Shown here: positions 53,238 through 62,211 of the stretch, piece by piece
Numbering within the stretch: the stretch's first letter is position 1
Layout of the letters: each line of letters begins with the position of its first letter
From: CAYNZV01 sp965217095
GTDB lineage: Bacteria > Latescibacterota > UBA2968 > UBA8231
Reading direction: 5' to 3'
Assembly (NCBI GenBank): GCA_965217095.1
Contig: OZ244235.1
Coordinates: forward strand, 4,216,001 to 4,280,000
DNA: 64,000 bases
Notes under the pieces: generated by a model
What the model saw: only the letters and a program-made list of their open reading frames with translations
The model's database searches: none
What the model was told of the DNA's origin: nothing
Position numbers and translations under genes: made by a program

Positions 53238-54338
53238 TCAGTTAGTTTCATGAAGAACACTCTCTTCAACACCGGGGTCGACGATATACAACATCGGCTC
53301 TTCTTCCAGCCGGTACTCGTGCGATTCTTCCAGTCGCTTGCCGCGGGGGTCCACCAGAATTTCGAGGATTGGTCGAGTGGGATGCAGCTTGCTGGTGCTG
53401 ACGACCCGGCCGATCTCGCCGCTGTTGAGCTTCACCAGGCTGCCTAGGGGAAAGATGGAAACAATATCCAGCAGTGCTTTCACGAAACGTCGGTCGAATA
53501 GGGCGTTGTCGATATCGACGATCTCCTTCAAGGCCTGGTAGATAACCCTGGCCTTGCGGTCCGCGCGGGGGTGCGCCATCGCCTCGTAGGTGTCGGCCAA
53601 ACCCAGGATGCGTGCAAACTCGTGAATCTGCTCGCCCTTGAGGCGCCGGGGATACCCGCTGCCATCGAAACGTTCGTGAACCTGCGCGACGATACGCCCG
53701 ATCCACTTGAAGGACTCGCCGAAGTTTTCGACGATTTCTCGCGATCGCGTCGGATGCGTTCGCAAGGTCTCAACTTGATCGTTGGTTAGCGTGGAGCTGG
53801 CGGTGATCTCGGGCGGCATCTTCTGCATCCCAACGTCGTGCATGAGGGCACACAGACCCAGAGCCACGCAACGCCGCTTCTCGTACCCCAATTCCATACC
53901 GAGCCGAAGGGCCAAGATCGCCGAATTCGCGCTCCGAGCCGGCACCGATTGATCGCGCTTGCGCTGGCGCACGGTCTCCGACAGGAGCTGCTCTCCTCGC
54001 CCCAAGTGATCGACGGTGCGGGCGATCAGATCCATGACCGCATCGCCATCAGGTACAGAATCTGTCGCCGCGGCGGTAAAGATGTCGTGTGCGGCTTCTG
54101 TCAGCTCGTCGAACAACGCCTGTGCGAGGTCCGCTTCGGAATCCTCGAGGTTTTCCGTCTCTGGCGGAACGTCGAAGATGGAGGTCTCGACGATCACTTC
54201 GAGGTGGGCTTCCGGTTCGGGTTCGGCGTCCTCCGTCGCCGGTGCCGGAGATTCAAGGGTCAGGTGGCTGGGGTTTGAAAGCGTCGCATTCCCGCGCACC
54301 TGTTTTGAGGTGCGCAGCATCGAATTCATCCTAAGCAT
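53238..54338 (-). CDS. HD-GYP domain protein (cyclic-di-GMP phosphodiesterase-like)
   Basis: 366 residues. A low-complexity acidic N-terminal region (about 30-75) is followed by an HD-GYP domain with HD in LCALMHDVG (167-168) and GYP in HERFDGSGYP (228-230), and a C-terminal small beta domain. The region expected to hold the first metal His (HSxN...) reads ARSANSAILALRLG, so that ligand seems lost. It may be a sensor rather than an active hydrolase. Start 54338 overlaps the AAA ATPase gene by eight bases; ATG 54320 is an alternative with AGGA ahead. Confidence 0.87.
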   Translation of the reverse strand: MLRMNSMLRTSKQVRGNATLSNPSHLTLESPAPATEDAEPEPEAHLEVIVETSIFDVPPETENLEDSEADLAQALFDELTEAAHDIFTAAATDSVPDGDAVMDLIARTVDHLGRGEQLLSETVRQRKRDQSVPARSANSAILALRLGMELGYEKRRCVALGLCALMHDVGMQKMPPEITASSTLTNDQVETLRTHPTRSREIVENFGESFKWIGRIVAQVHERFDGSGYPRRLKGEQIHEFARILGLADTYEAMAHPRADRKARVIYQALKEIVDIDNALFDRRFVKALLDIVSIFPLGSLVKLNSGEIGRVVSTSKLHPTRPILEILVDPRGKRLEESHEYRLEEEPMLYIVDPGVEESVLHETN

Positions 54339-55137
54339 AACTGCTTTCAGCGCGGATAAGACGTTCCATCCAGTCCGGGTCGATCGATTGTAGCTTGCGG
54401 CTGCTTCCTATTACCAGAGATATGTCGCAGATGTTGTTGATCTTGCGCGGCACGCCACCGGAGTAGCGGTGAATCAGTTGCACGGCTCCTTCGGTGAACA
54501 CCGGTTCCTCGCGGCCAGCGACCATAAGCCGATGTCCGACGTACTCGTTAACCTCGTCAACGGTCAGTGGTTTGAGGGTTCCACGTGCGGCGATGCGCTG
54601 GTCTAGAGCGGCAAACTCCCCCAGCCGCTGAGCCATCGGGTTCTGCCCAACCATCAGCAGGGTGACCAGGAAGGCGTCGTCCAACTGGAAGTTCAGCAAT
54701 AACCGGATCTCCTCGAGGATCTCCCGGTCTTGGAGCAAATGACCTTCTTCAACCAGAACCAGCGTGATCTTGTTTGCCGAGTAGTTTTCGTACAACAGCT
54801 CGTGAACGCGGTGCAGCACCGCCGAGCGATCGGACGGGCCCGCCTCTTCTCCCATCTGATAGAGCAGTTCACGGAGAAATTCGTCCGCGTTCCGAGCCGG
54901 CGTGGTCACGAAAGCGACCTCGAGACGATCTGCCTCGAACTCCTGCACCAGGGCCCGCGCCATGATCGTTTTCCCGCACCCTGTGGCGCCGGTGAGCATG
55001 GCCGCTCCACGATTGCTTTCCATGGCGTAAAACAGGCGCGCGAACACCTCGGCCCCGTCCGCGGATTGGTAGAGAAATCTGGGATCGGGGGTATTTTCGA
55101 AAGGTTTTTCCTTCAGTCCCCAGTATTCCTGGTACAA
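54331..55137 (-). CDS. ExeA/GspA-type AAA ATPase
   Basis: 268 residues. AAA+ ATPase of the ExeA/MshM/GspA group: N-terminal YWGLKEKPFENTPDPRFLY is the family hallmark; Walker A GATGCGKT (50-57); Walker B-like LVLVEEGHLL with Glu where Asp is usual (the common form is IDEAQ). ExeA works with ExeB in assembling the type II secretion secretin. No peptidoglycan-binding domain or gspB is attached. It is the first gene of a leftward operon with HD-GYP and ftsY, under a near-consensus promoter. Confidence 0.87.
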   Translation of the reverse strand: MYQEYWGLKEKPFENTPDPRFLYQSADGAEVFARLFYAMESNRGAAMLTGATGCGKTIMARALVQEFEADRLEVAFVTTPARNADEFLRELLYQMGEEAGPSDRSAVLHRVHELLYENYSANKITLVLVEEGHLLQDREILEEIRLLLNFQLDDAFLVTLLMVGQNPMAQRLGEFAALDQRIAARGTLKPLTVDEVNEYVGHRLMVAGREEPVFTEGAVQLIHRYSGGVPRKINNICDISLVIGSSRKLQSIDPDWMERLIRAESSYA

Positions 55138-55227
55138 TTCAGCGCGGACCCCTTCGACAACCTGCTCGCCCTTGGCGTAAGCAGTTTGGCATATTGATGG
55201 GTACTTTGCTCTTTTTCGGGTGTAGCA

Positions 55228-55256
55228 TATTTAGCTGAGATAGGCACTTTTGTCAA
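55228..55256 (-). promoter_or_regulatory. Sigma70-type promoter of the AAA ATPase / HD-GYP / ftsY operon
   Basis: On the minus strand: TTGACA (55256-55251), a 17-base spacer and TAAATA (55233-55228), about 90 bases before the start codon at 55137. Near-perfect match. Confidence 0.65.
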
Positions 55257-55336
55257 GGGGTGGTCACGTCTCCTCGGCATCCCTGAAAGTTACCTTTTTT
55301 CAAGAGGTTATGCGTCATTCCAGGAGCCTCAAATCC

Positions 55337-55365
55337 TTGACTTTTGCGGCGCCCCAACCTAGATT
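55337..55365 (+). promoter_or_regulatory. Sigma70-type promoter of the S55 protease-rib-secA operon
   Basis: TTGACT (55337-55342), a 17-base spacer and TAGATT (55360-55365), 33 bases before the TTG start at 55398. It is the only clear promoter seen before the long run of overlapping genes that continues past the window end. Confidence 0.6.
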
Positions 55366-55397
55366 CACCAGTTTCCACAATTAGGAGATATACCTCC

Positions 55398-57164
55398 TTG
55401 CAGCAGAGTATCTTGCGTCACGCCATCTGGCTATTTGCGATCTGCGCCGCCGCAGGGGCATCCCCCCCGATTCAGTTCCATTCGGTCGCGGAGCTGGAGC
55501 GCGGCATGCGTGGCATCGGTTTGACGGTATTCCAGGGCACCGCGATCGATACCTTCGGAGTCGAAATTCTGGGAGTTGCCCAGAACTGGCTGGGACCGAA
55601 AAGAGACCTCATATTGGCGCGGCTCTCCGGCGGTCCGCTGGAAGAGACCGGTATCATCGCCGGCATGAGCGGCAGTCCGGTCTATATCGACGGGCGATTG
55701 GTGGGCGCCGTAGCCTACGGCTGGGCCTTTTCGAAAGCCCCGATTTGTGGTATCACGCCCATAGGTGAGATGCTTGAGGTGATGGCACGGCCGCTGGAAC
55801 CCGGTCCCAAGATGGCAACTCCACGAATGGATGCTGGCGGGACGGGCACGACCCAGCGCTCGAACACCGCGATCTTCACCACCGCCGGCCTGCATGCCGA
55901 ACACCTGGCGCCGCTGGCCACGCCGGTCAGTCTGAGCGGATTGACGCCAGCCGCTGCTGCTCGCGTGGGCGAGGTCCTGGCGCCGTACGGCCTGGCAGTA
56001 CAAACGGCGCCGGGAGGAACAAGCACTGATTCGACCCAGTTCCTCGAACCTGGCGGCGCGTTGGGCGTTCAGTTTATTGCCGGAGACATGAGCGCGACCG
56101 GCATCGGCACCGTCACCTACGTAGAAGACAACCGCGTTGTCGCGCTCGGGCATCGCCTCGGACTGGCAGGCGCCATTGAAATGCCCATGACCACCGCCTT
56201 CATCCACCAGGTAATTCCCAATCAGGTCTTTTCCTTCAAGCTGGGCGCCGCTGCACGGCGGATCGGCGCGGTCAGACAGGATCGCGCGGCGGCGATCGCC
56301 GGTTTGATCGGGTCCGCGCCCGCCATGCTTCCGGTCGCGGTGAGCGTCTCCTCACCCCAACAGACCCGCAGATTCTCCTTTGAGCTCTTGCGCCACCGGG
56401 AATTGACCTCCCGCCTGGCCGGCGCCGTTCTGATCGGCAGCCTCGAAGCCGCCGAGAAGCTGGCTGGAGACGCGACGCTCGACTTGGCAGGCACCGTGCT
56501 CCTTGCCAGCGGTGAGCAGTTGCGATGGAGTCAGGTCTTCGGCGGCCCCGGGGCGATCTTGAGGGCGGCGCGGGCGGCGGCGGTACCGCTCGAACTATTG
56601 ACCCGGAGCGCGGTGGCCGACGCCGAGCTCGACTCCGTCCACTTCGCGGTCGAGGTCCGCGAACAGGTGCAGACGGCAACCATCGATCGGCTTCGCGTAC
56701 CAGAAGCCAAACTCCGATCCGGCCAGCCTTTCCAGCTAGAGGTTACACTGCAGCCGTACCGGGGTGATCGCCGTCGGGTGCGTTTCGAGATGGAAGTGCC
56801 CCCAGGGTTGACGCCGGGTCCGATGCAACTGCGCGTGGGAGGGGGCGAAGCCAGTCGAGGCTGGGAGCAGAAACGCCGGCCTGACGCGATCAAGCCACGG
56901 AATCTGTCCCAGCTGTTGCGCGAACTTGAAGCGATGGAGCGAAATGACAATTTGGTGGTTGAGCTCTACCGCGACGACGCCAGTGTGAGTGTCGATGGCC
57001 GCGAGCTCCCAGGCTTGCCACCCTCGGTACGGCGGGTGTTCGGCGACGCCAGCTCGTCAGGATATGTGGGTCCGGTGTTCGGCCGGGTGTTGAAACGCGA
57101 AGTTCGACGCACCAACTACGTCCTGCAGGGCGACCGGAAACTCGAGTTGGAGATAATTCGGTGA
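55398..57164 (+). CDS. Exported SpoIVB-type (peptidase S55) serine protease
   Basis: 588 residues from the TTG at 55398, which has TTAGGAGA nine bases ahead and opens a signal peptide (LRHAIWLFAICAAAGAS). The S55 serine motif IIAGMSGSPVYIDG is at 86-99 and is followed by VGAVAYGW as in SpoIVB. The S55 histidine motif GIGTVTYVEDN...VALGHRL is at 235-254. In SpoIVB the His motif comes before the Ser motif; here the order is reversed. A beta-rich C-terminal part of about 330 residues follows. It likely works in the periplasm or outside. The substrate is unknown. The propeller gene overlaps by four bases (GTGA). Confidence 0.85.
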   Translation: MQQSILRHAIWLFAICAAAGASPPIQFHSVAELERGMRGIGLTVFQGTAIDTFGVEILGVAQNWLGPKRDLILARLSGGPLEETGIIAGMSGSPVYIDGRLVGAVAYGWAFSKAPICGITPIGEMLEVMARPLEPGPKMATPRMDAGGTGTTQRSNTAIFTTAGLHAEHLAPLATPVSLSGLTPAAAARVGEVLAPYGLAVQTAPGGTSTDSTQFLEPGGALGVQFIAGDMSATGIGTVTYVEDNRVVALGHRLGLAGAIEMPMTTAFIHQVIPNQVFSFKLGAAARRIGAVRQDRAAAIAGLIGSAPAMLPVAVSVSSPQQTRRFSFELLRHRELTSRLAGAVLIGSLEAAEKLAGDATLDLAGTVLLASGEQLRWSQVFGGPGAILRAARAAAVPLELLTRSAVADAELDSVHFAVEVREQVQTATIDRLRVPEAKLRSGQPFQLEVTLQPYRGDRRRVRFEMEVPPGLTPGPMQLRVGGGEASRGWEQKRRPDAIKPRNLSQLLRELEAMERNDNLVVELYRDDASVSVDGRELPGLPPSVRRVFGDASSSGYVGPVFGRVLKREVRRTNYVLQGDRKLELEIIR

Positions 57165-59215
57165 TCGGTCGGGAAAAATGGCGGCTGCTGCTATCCCACG
57201 CGGCGATCGGTGTCCTTATCCTGGTTACCGCATCCGAGATCGGGGCTTCGCGACCGCGGACCTGGCGTCAGGAGTCGTTCGCCGCTTTTGCCGCGGGGAA
57301 GGCGGACGGTGTGTCGATTGTTCACGACGGCACCCTGCGACTGGCCCCCCAACTCGATGAACTCGTAAACCTCGACGCGGAACGAGTGTGGTCTTTGGCA
57401 GCAGATGTGGGTGGTGCGGTCTACGTCGGCACCGGAGACAGCGGGCAGATCTTCAAGGTCGATGCCAAGGGCAACGCCGTGCTCTTCTTCGACTCACCGG
57501 AAGTGTCGATCCACGCTCTGGTGGCAGACGCCAGTGGCGATGTGTATGCGGGGACCGCTCCCGATGGTTTGATCTACCGAATCTCCCCCGCCGGCGAGGC
57601 CACGACCCTAGCCACCACCCTTGCCCATTATGTGTGGGACATGGAGCTTGGCCAAGACGGTGAGATCTTTGCGGCCACGGGCGAACCGGCCACGATTCTG
57701 CAGATCGACCGCGACGGCAACGTCGATACCCTGGTACAGATGCAGGATCGGCACGTCATGGCGCTGGCCCGGGTGGAAAAACGGCTCTACGCCAGTACCT
57801 CCCACAAGGGTCGCATCTACGAGATCGAAAAAGGTCACCAACCGAGGTTGCTGTACGAGGCCGTTCAGGAGGAGATTCACAGCCTGGCCGCGGGGCCCGG
57901 TGGAAACCTGTTTGCGACCATGGTCGCCGCCACGGAGAAGAGCGAAACTCCAAGTGCCATGACGGCAGTGCTGCGGTTCCACCCCCTTACGGGAGGACGA
58001 GTGGTGTGGAGCGCACAGGAAGGGCAAGCGCTCGGAATCGTCAGCGCCTCCTCCGAGCGGCTGCTGTTCTCGGTCACCGAGCCACCGAGAATATTCTTGT
58101 TGGATCGAGACGACCGCATCTCCACCCTGATCGATCTCGAGGGGGGAAGCCCCAGTCGCCTGGTGGGGACAAGAAACGGTGAGATCCTAATCGGCATGTC
58201 GCAGTCGGGCGCGGTCCAACGGCTGAACCAGTCACCTCGGCGCAGCGGGCAATTCGAATCAGACGCGCACGACTTCAGCGGGCACTCGCATTGGGGCCGC
58301 ATCTACTGGCAGGGGACGGTCCCCGGACAAACCGACATCAACCTTCAGACCCGCTCCGGCAACAGCGCCGAGCCCGATGATACCTGGAGTGCCTGGTCGG
58401 AAGCGCTAGAGGTTAGCGGTCAGCCCGTTTCGAGCGCCCCAGCGCGGTATTTGCAGTATCGGGCGACCTTGACGTCTTCCGATCCCACTCAGACACCCAT
58501 ACTCCACAAAGTGGAGGTGTGGGCGCGGCAAGCCAACCTGAGGCCGGAGATCATCGACTTGCAGACCTATCCCCGCCGGATGGGGGATAACACCGCCAAG
58601 AGCGGCGCCGAGAACGCCGTCAACGGCAAGATTGCCAGCAACAATAATGCCCGCCGCAATCTGCCTCAACGCAAAAGCCTGCGGGTGGTTCGCTGGCAGG
58701 CAGAGGACCCCAACGGGGACGATCTGAGTTACGACGTGTATCTGCGTAGCCTCGATCAGCGAGAGTGGAAGCTGGCGCAGGAGGGTATTCCGCAGAATTC
58801 CATCTTGTGGGATACCGAAACCATGCCGGAGGGCATGACGCTGCTGAAATTGGTTGCTTCCGACAGACCGGACAACGGGGAGGGGGAAACCTTGAGTGCG
58901 GAGCGGGTCGCGGGACCGTTCGCTATCGATAACTCGCCGCCCGCCATCACAGCCAAAGCAAAGGTGGACAGGGACGTTGTCGTGGACCTGACCCTCCACG
59001 ATCGGATCTCGCCCGTGCGCAAAGTGCAGTATTCGGTGGATTATGTCGATCAGGTTCGCCAGGTGCCGCCGCTCGACGGCGTTTTCGACAGCACCGAAGA
59101 GCGCGCCCGCTTTACGGTGAGCGACCTGGCGCCGGGGGAACACGTAATCGCCATCCAGGCCTGGGACGCTCTGGACAACGTCGGTACGCAGCAGATCGTC
59201 GTACGCGTAAAGTGA
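57161..59215 (+). CDS. Exported beta-propeller protein with C-terminal fibronectin/OmpL-like domains
   Basis: 684 residues from a GTG overlapping the S55 gene. N-terminal signal (LLSHAAIGVLILVTASEIGAS). From about 55 to 360 it holds repeated blade-like units with a GxxY/GxxF turn (GAVYVGTGDSGQIFKVD, GDVYAGTAPDGLIYRIS, GEIFAATGEPATILQID, KRLYASTSHKGRIYEIE), fitting an NHL/PQQ-type propeller. Beta-sandwich-like regions follow, with DPNGDDLSYDVYLR and AIDNSPPAITAKA. Function unknown; the coupling to the protease suggests it is the partner or substrate-binding scaffold of that enzyme. Confidence 0.78.
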   Translation: MIGREKWRLLLSHAAIGVLILVTASEIGASRPRTWRQESFAAFAAGKADGVSIVHDGTLRLAPQLDELVNLDAERVWSLAADVGGAVYVGTGDSGQIFKVDAKGNAVLFFDSPEVSIHALVADASGDVYAGTAPDGLIYRISPAGEATTLATTLAHYVWDMELGQDGEIFAATGEPATILQIDRDGNVDTLVQMQDRHVMALARVEKRLYASTSHKGRIYEIEKGHQPRLLYEAVQEEIHSLAAGPGGNLFATMVAATEKSETPSAMTAVLRFHPLTGGRVVWSAQEGQALGIVSASSERLLFSVTEPPRIFLLDRDDRISTLIDLEGGSPSRLVGTRNGEILIGMSQSGAVQRLNQSPRRSGQFESDAHDFSGHSHWGRIYWQGTVPGQTDINLQTRSGNSAEPDDTWSAWSEALEVSGQPVSSAPARYLQYRATLTSSDPTQTPILHKVEVWARQANLRPEIIDLQTYPRRMGDNTAKSGAENAVNGKIASNNNARRNLPQRKSLRVVRWQAEDPNGDDLSYDVYLRSLDQREWKLAQEGIPQNSILWDTETMPEGMTLLKLVASDRPDNGEGETLSAERVAGPFAIDNSPPAITAKAKVDRDVVVDLTLHDRISPVRKVQYSVDYVDQVRQVPPLDGVFDSTEERARFTVSDLAPGEHVIAIQAWDALDNVGTQQIVVRVK

Positions 59216-60306
59216 AGGCCGATGAAACGTACATGCAGCGGGCGTTGCGGCTCGCTGACAAGGGTCGGGGCCGGGTCAGTCCCAACCCTTTGGTGGGCGC
59301 AGTGGTGGTGCGCGACAGCGAGATCATTGGAGAAGGAGCGCATCTGCGGCTGGGCTCCAGCCATGCCGAGGTGAACGCCCTGGAAGGTCTGGGCACCCGC
59401 GCCCACGGTGCGACGCTGTATGTGACTCTGGAGCCGTGCTCGTTTCACGGGCGCACGCCACCCTGTTGTGAAGCGGTAATCGACGCCGGCATCGGGCGCG
59501 TGGTTTGCGCCTTGGAGGATCCCGACCAACGGGTTCGGGGGTCCGGGTTCAAACGCTTGGAGGAGGCGGGCATTCGCGTCGAGGTGGGCTTGCTCGCTGC
59601 CGAAGCATCGCGGCGCAACGCCCCCTACCTAAAACACCGCCGCACCGGCTTGCCGTGGGTGATGCTGAAGCTGGCGCAAAGCCTCGACGGAAACATAGCG
59701 ACATCATCGGGCGATTCTCGCTGGATAAGCGGCGACTCTTCCCGCCGTCTGGTGCATCGTTGGCGTTCGTGGGTCGATGCGGTCATGGTGGGTGCCGGTA
59801 CCGTCGGCAACGACGACCCGCAACTTACGGTCCGGCAAGTACCGGGCCGCGATCCTAGAGTGATTGTCGTTGACGGATTACTTCGAGTGCCTAGTTCGGC
59901 GCAGGTTTTCCAGCGCCGAGGAACGGTAGTCGCCACGCTGGCTTCGAGCCCGACCGCACGCCGAGCGGCTTATGCCGACCTCGGAATCGAGGTCTGGCCC
60001 TTTGCGCCCGTGGCCGAACGCATCGATATGCGCCAGCTGCTGATGAAGGCGGGAGAAAACGAGATCACCAGCATTATGGTGGAGGGCGGGGCCGGATTGG
60101 CCGCCGCCGCATTGAAGGATAGGGTGGTGGACGAGGTGATGATTTTCCTGGCACCGCTCCTGTTGGGTGACGGAATCGCCAGTATCGGCCCACTGGGGAT
60201 TGAACGGGTGGATGACGGCATTCACCTCGACCGCGTGCGCGCCCGGCGCGTTGGGGAGGATATGCTGCTCACCGGAGAGGTTTGTTACCCATGTTCACCG
60301 GATTGA
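59212..60306 (+). CDS. ribD: Bifunctional riboflavin deaminase/reductase
   Basis: 364 residues. Steps two and three of riboflavin synthesis. Deaminase half: HAEVNAL and PCSFHGRTPPCCEAV zinc ligands. Reductase half from about 145: KLAQSLDGNIAT, WISGDSSRRLVH, VGAGTVGNDDPQLT and MVEGGAGLAAAAL. Both halves look intact. GTG start overlaps the propeller stop by four bases; ribE starts 16 bases inside its end. No FMN riboswitch leader exists here. Confidence 0.95.
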   Translation: MKADETYMQRALRLADKGRGRVSPNPLVGAVVVRDSEIIGEGAHLRLGSSHAEVNALEGLGTRAHGATLYVTLEPCSFHGRTPPCCEAVIDAGIGRVVCALEDPDQRVRGSGFKRLEEAGIRVEVGLLAAEASRRNAPYLKHRRTGLPWVMLKLAQSLDGNIATSSGDSRWISGDSSRRLVHRWRSWVDAVMVGAGTVGNDDPQLTVRQVPGRDPRVIVVDGLLRVPSSAQVFQRRGTVVATLASSPTARRAAYADLGIEVWPFAPVAERIDMRQLLMKAGENEITSIMVEGGAGLAAAALKDRVVDEVMIFLAPLLLGDGIASIGPLGIERVDDGIHLDRVRARRVGEDMLLTGEVCYPCSPD

Positions 60307-60935
60307 TCGAGGAAGTCGGAGAGGTTGGAGAGCTACGCCGCTCGGGCAGCTTTCAGCGGATGGAGATCTCCGCGGGTTCGGTGCTCGAGGATCTGGCGAT
60401 TGGCGACAGCATCAGCATCGACGGCGTCTGCCAGACCGTGGTCGCCCTCAAACGAAACCGATTCGCCGTTGAATCGGTGGAAGAAACCATGCGCCGGACC
60501 ACCTTGTCGGCCCTGCGAACCGGCGACCGGGTCAATCTGGAGCGCCCTCTGAAAGCCAGTGATCGCCTTGGCGGTCATATGGTCCTGGGACATGTCGACG
60601 GCGTCGGGGTCATACGCCGATTGGATGCCTCGGGAGGCAGCTGGATTCTGCAGGTGGAGGCACCCGCTCAGCTGCGTCGATACATCGCCGTCAAGGGCTC
60701 GATCGCTGTCGACGGAATCAGTTTAACCGTGGTGACGAGCGCCGCGGAGGGGTTTACGATCAGCCTGATACCGCATACATTTGAGCATACAAATCTAAAG
60801 CGTCGAAAACGGGGCGATCGCGTGAATATCGAGGTGGACGTGGTCGCCCGTTACCTTGAGCGCCTACTGGTCCGTGAAGATGCAAACGGTGAGTTCGATC
60901 TCTCCAAGCTGAGGGAAATGGGGTACGATGCCTGA
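60291..60935 (+). CDS. ribE: Riboflavin synthase alpha chain
   Basis: 214 residues from ATG 60291 (MFTGLIEEVG is the canonical N-terminus). Two lumazine-binding repeats are visible: one with SIDGVCQTVV and GGHMVLGHVDG, the other with AVDGISLTVV and IPHTFEHTNL. It dismutates 6,7-dimethyl-8-ribityllumazine to riboflavin. Overlaps ribD by 16 bases and ribBA by 8. Confidence 0.95.
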   Translation: MFTGLIEEVGEVGELRRSGSFQRMEISAGSVLEDLAIGDSISIDGVCQTVVALKRNRFAVESVEETMRRTTLSALRTGDRVNLERPLKASDRLGGHMVLGHVDGVGVIRRLDASGGSWILQVEAPAQLRRYIAVKGSIAVDGISLTVVTSAAEGFTISLIPHTFEHTNLKRRKRGDRVNIEVDVVARYLERLLVREDANGEFDLSKLREMGYDA

Positions 60936-62211
60936 CTTCAACGCCATCGAGGAAGTACTCGAAGAGCTGCCGTCCGGGTCGATGGTTGTCCTCGTCGACG
61001 AACGGGGCCAGGACGTGGACGGTACGGAGTTGGTCGGCGAGGGTGAGTTGATGACCCTGGCAGAATCGGTCACGCCTCAGACGATCAATTTCATGGCTAG
61101 GCACGCCAGCGGACCGTTGAACGTAACAGCCAGCGGCGCGCGACTGGAAGCACTGGGTCTGAAGTTGGCCACCGGCGGCCACGGCCCCCGCGGAGCAGCC
61201 GTAATGGTTTCCGTAAACACCCGCGAGGTCAGTGGAACCGGTGTTTCGGCCCATGATCGCGCAGCGACGATTCGCAAACTCGCCGACCCCGCCAGCCTGC
61301 CGGATGACTTTGTGCAACCGGGACATATCACCCCCTTGCGCGCTCAGGTCGGAGGCGTGCTCAGGCGCGCCGGTCATACAGAAGCCTCGGTAGATATGGC
61401 GGTGCTGGCCGGGTGCCAGCCCGTGGGTTTGATCTCAGCAATCCTCGACGAGGACGGCGAAGTCGCTTCCACGCCCTATCTGCTCGAATTCGCCCGCCAG
61501 CACGGATTGAAGATCGCCAGTATCAAGGACCTCATCGCCTACCGCCGGCGAACGGAGAAGCTGATTTCCCTGGAGGCCCGCTCGACCATGCCCACGCGCT
61601 TCGGGGAGTTCGAGCTGTTTGCCTATCGCAGCCTGGTGGACGACAGTCCGTACATCGCCCTGGTGATGGGAGATGTGTCCGACGGAGAGGATACGCTGGT
61701 GCGCATGCATTCGGCCTGTCTTACGGGCGATGCCCTCGGTTCGTTTCTGTGCGATTGCGGCGACCAGCTGCAACAGTCTCTGGAGCTCATTGCGCGCGAA
61801 GGGCGCGGGGTGCTGGTCTACATACAAAACCACGAGGGGCGTGGCATCGGTATCCTGCACAAGATGAAAGCGTACCAGCTGCAGCGCACCGAAGGGCTGG
61901 ACACGATCGAAGCGAATCATGCTTTGGGTTTGCCCATGGATGCCCGGGACTATGGCATCGGAGCCCAGGTCCTGCAAGACCTGGGGTTGAGCGGCGTCCG
62001 GTTCCTCACCAACAATCCGAAGAAGCGAGTGGGTCTGGAGGCATACGGCCTCACCGTCGTCGAGCAGGTGCCCATCGCTGCCCACCCGAACCCGCACAAT
62101 ATTCGCTATCTGAAAACAAAACGGGACAAGATGGGCCACACGACGCTCTTGGAACGGGATTCGACGCTCCCAGCGGTCGAAGGAGAACAGCAGAATGCCA
62201 AAAGTGCTTGA
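60928..62211 (+). CDS. ribBA: RibBA-type protein: GTP cyclohydrolase II with atypical DHBP-synthase half
   Basis: 427 residues. The C-terminal GTP cyclohydrolase II half (about 210-410) keeps the zinc Cys set CLTGDALGSFLCDCGDQ, NHEGRGIGI, ANHALGLPMDARDYGIGAQ and LTNNPKKRVGL. The N-terminal DHBP-synthase half keeps the fold motifs GTGVSAHDRAATI and PGHITPLRAQVGGVLRRAGH, but the acidic loop normally RENEGD reads LVGEGE, and the normal CE of VICEI/VLCEL reads SA in GLISAIL. The half is probably inactive or altered. ATG overlaps ribE by eight bases. Confidence 0.92.
   Translation: MPDFNAIEEVLEELPSGSMVVLVDERGQDVDGTELVGEGELMTLAESVTPQTINFMARHASGPLNVTASGARLEALGLKLATGGHGPRGAAVMVSVNTREVSGTGVSAHDRAATIRKLADPASLPDDFVQPGHITPLRAQVGGVLRRAGHTEASVDMAVLAGCQPVGLISAILDEDGEVASTPYLLEFARQHGLKIASIKDLIAYRRRTEKLISLEARSTMPTRFGEFELFAYRSLVDDSPYIALVMGDVSDGEDTLVRMHSACLTGDALGSFLCDCGDQLQQSLELIAREGRGVLVYIQNHEGRGIGILHKMKAYQLQRTEGLDTIEANHALGLPMDARDYGIGAQVLQDLGLSGVRFLTNNPKKRVGLEAYGLTVVEQVPIAAHPNPHNIRYLKTKRDKMGHTTLLERDSTLPAVEGEQQNAKSA

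Noticed and set aside
59100..59215. Possible FMN riboswitch before ribD
   Set aside because: ribD starts inside the end of the propeller gene with a four-base overlap, so there is no leader, and the conserved RFN pieces are not seen.
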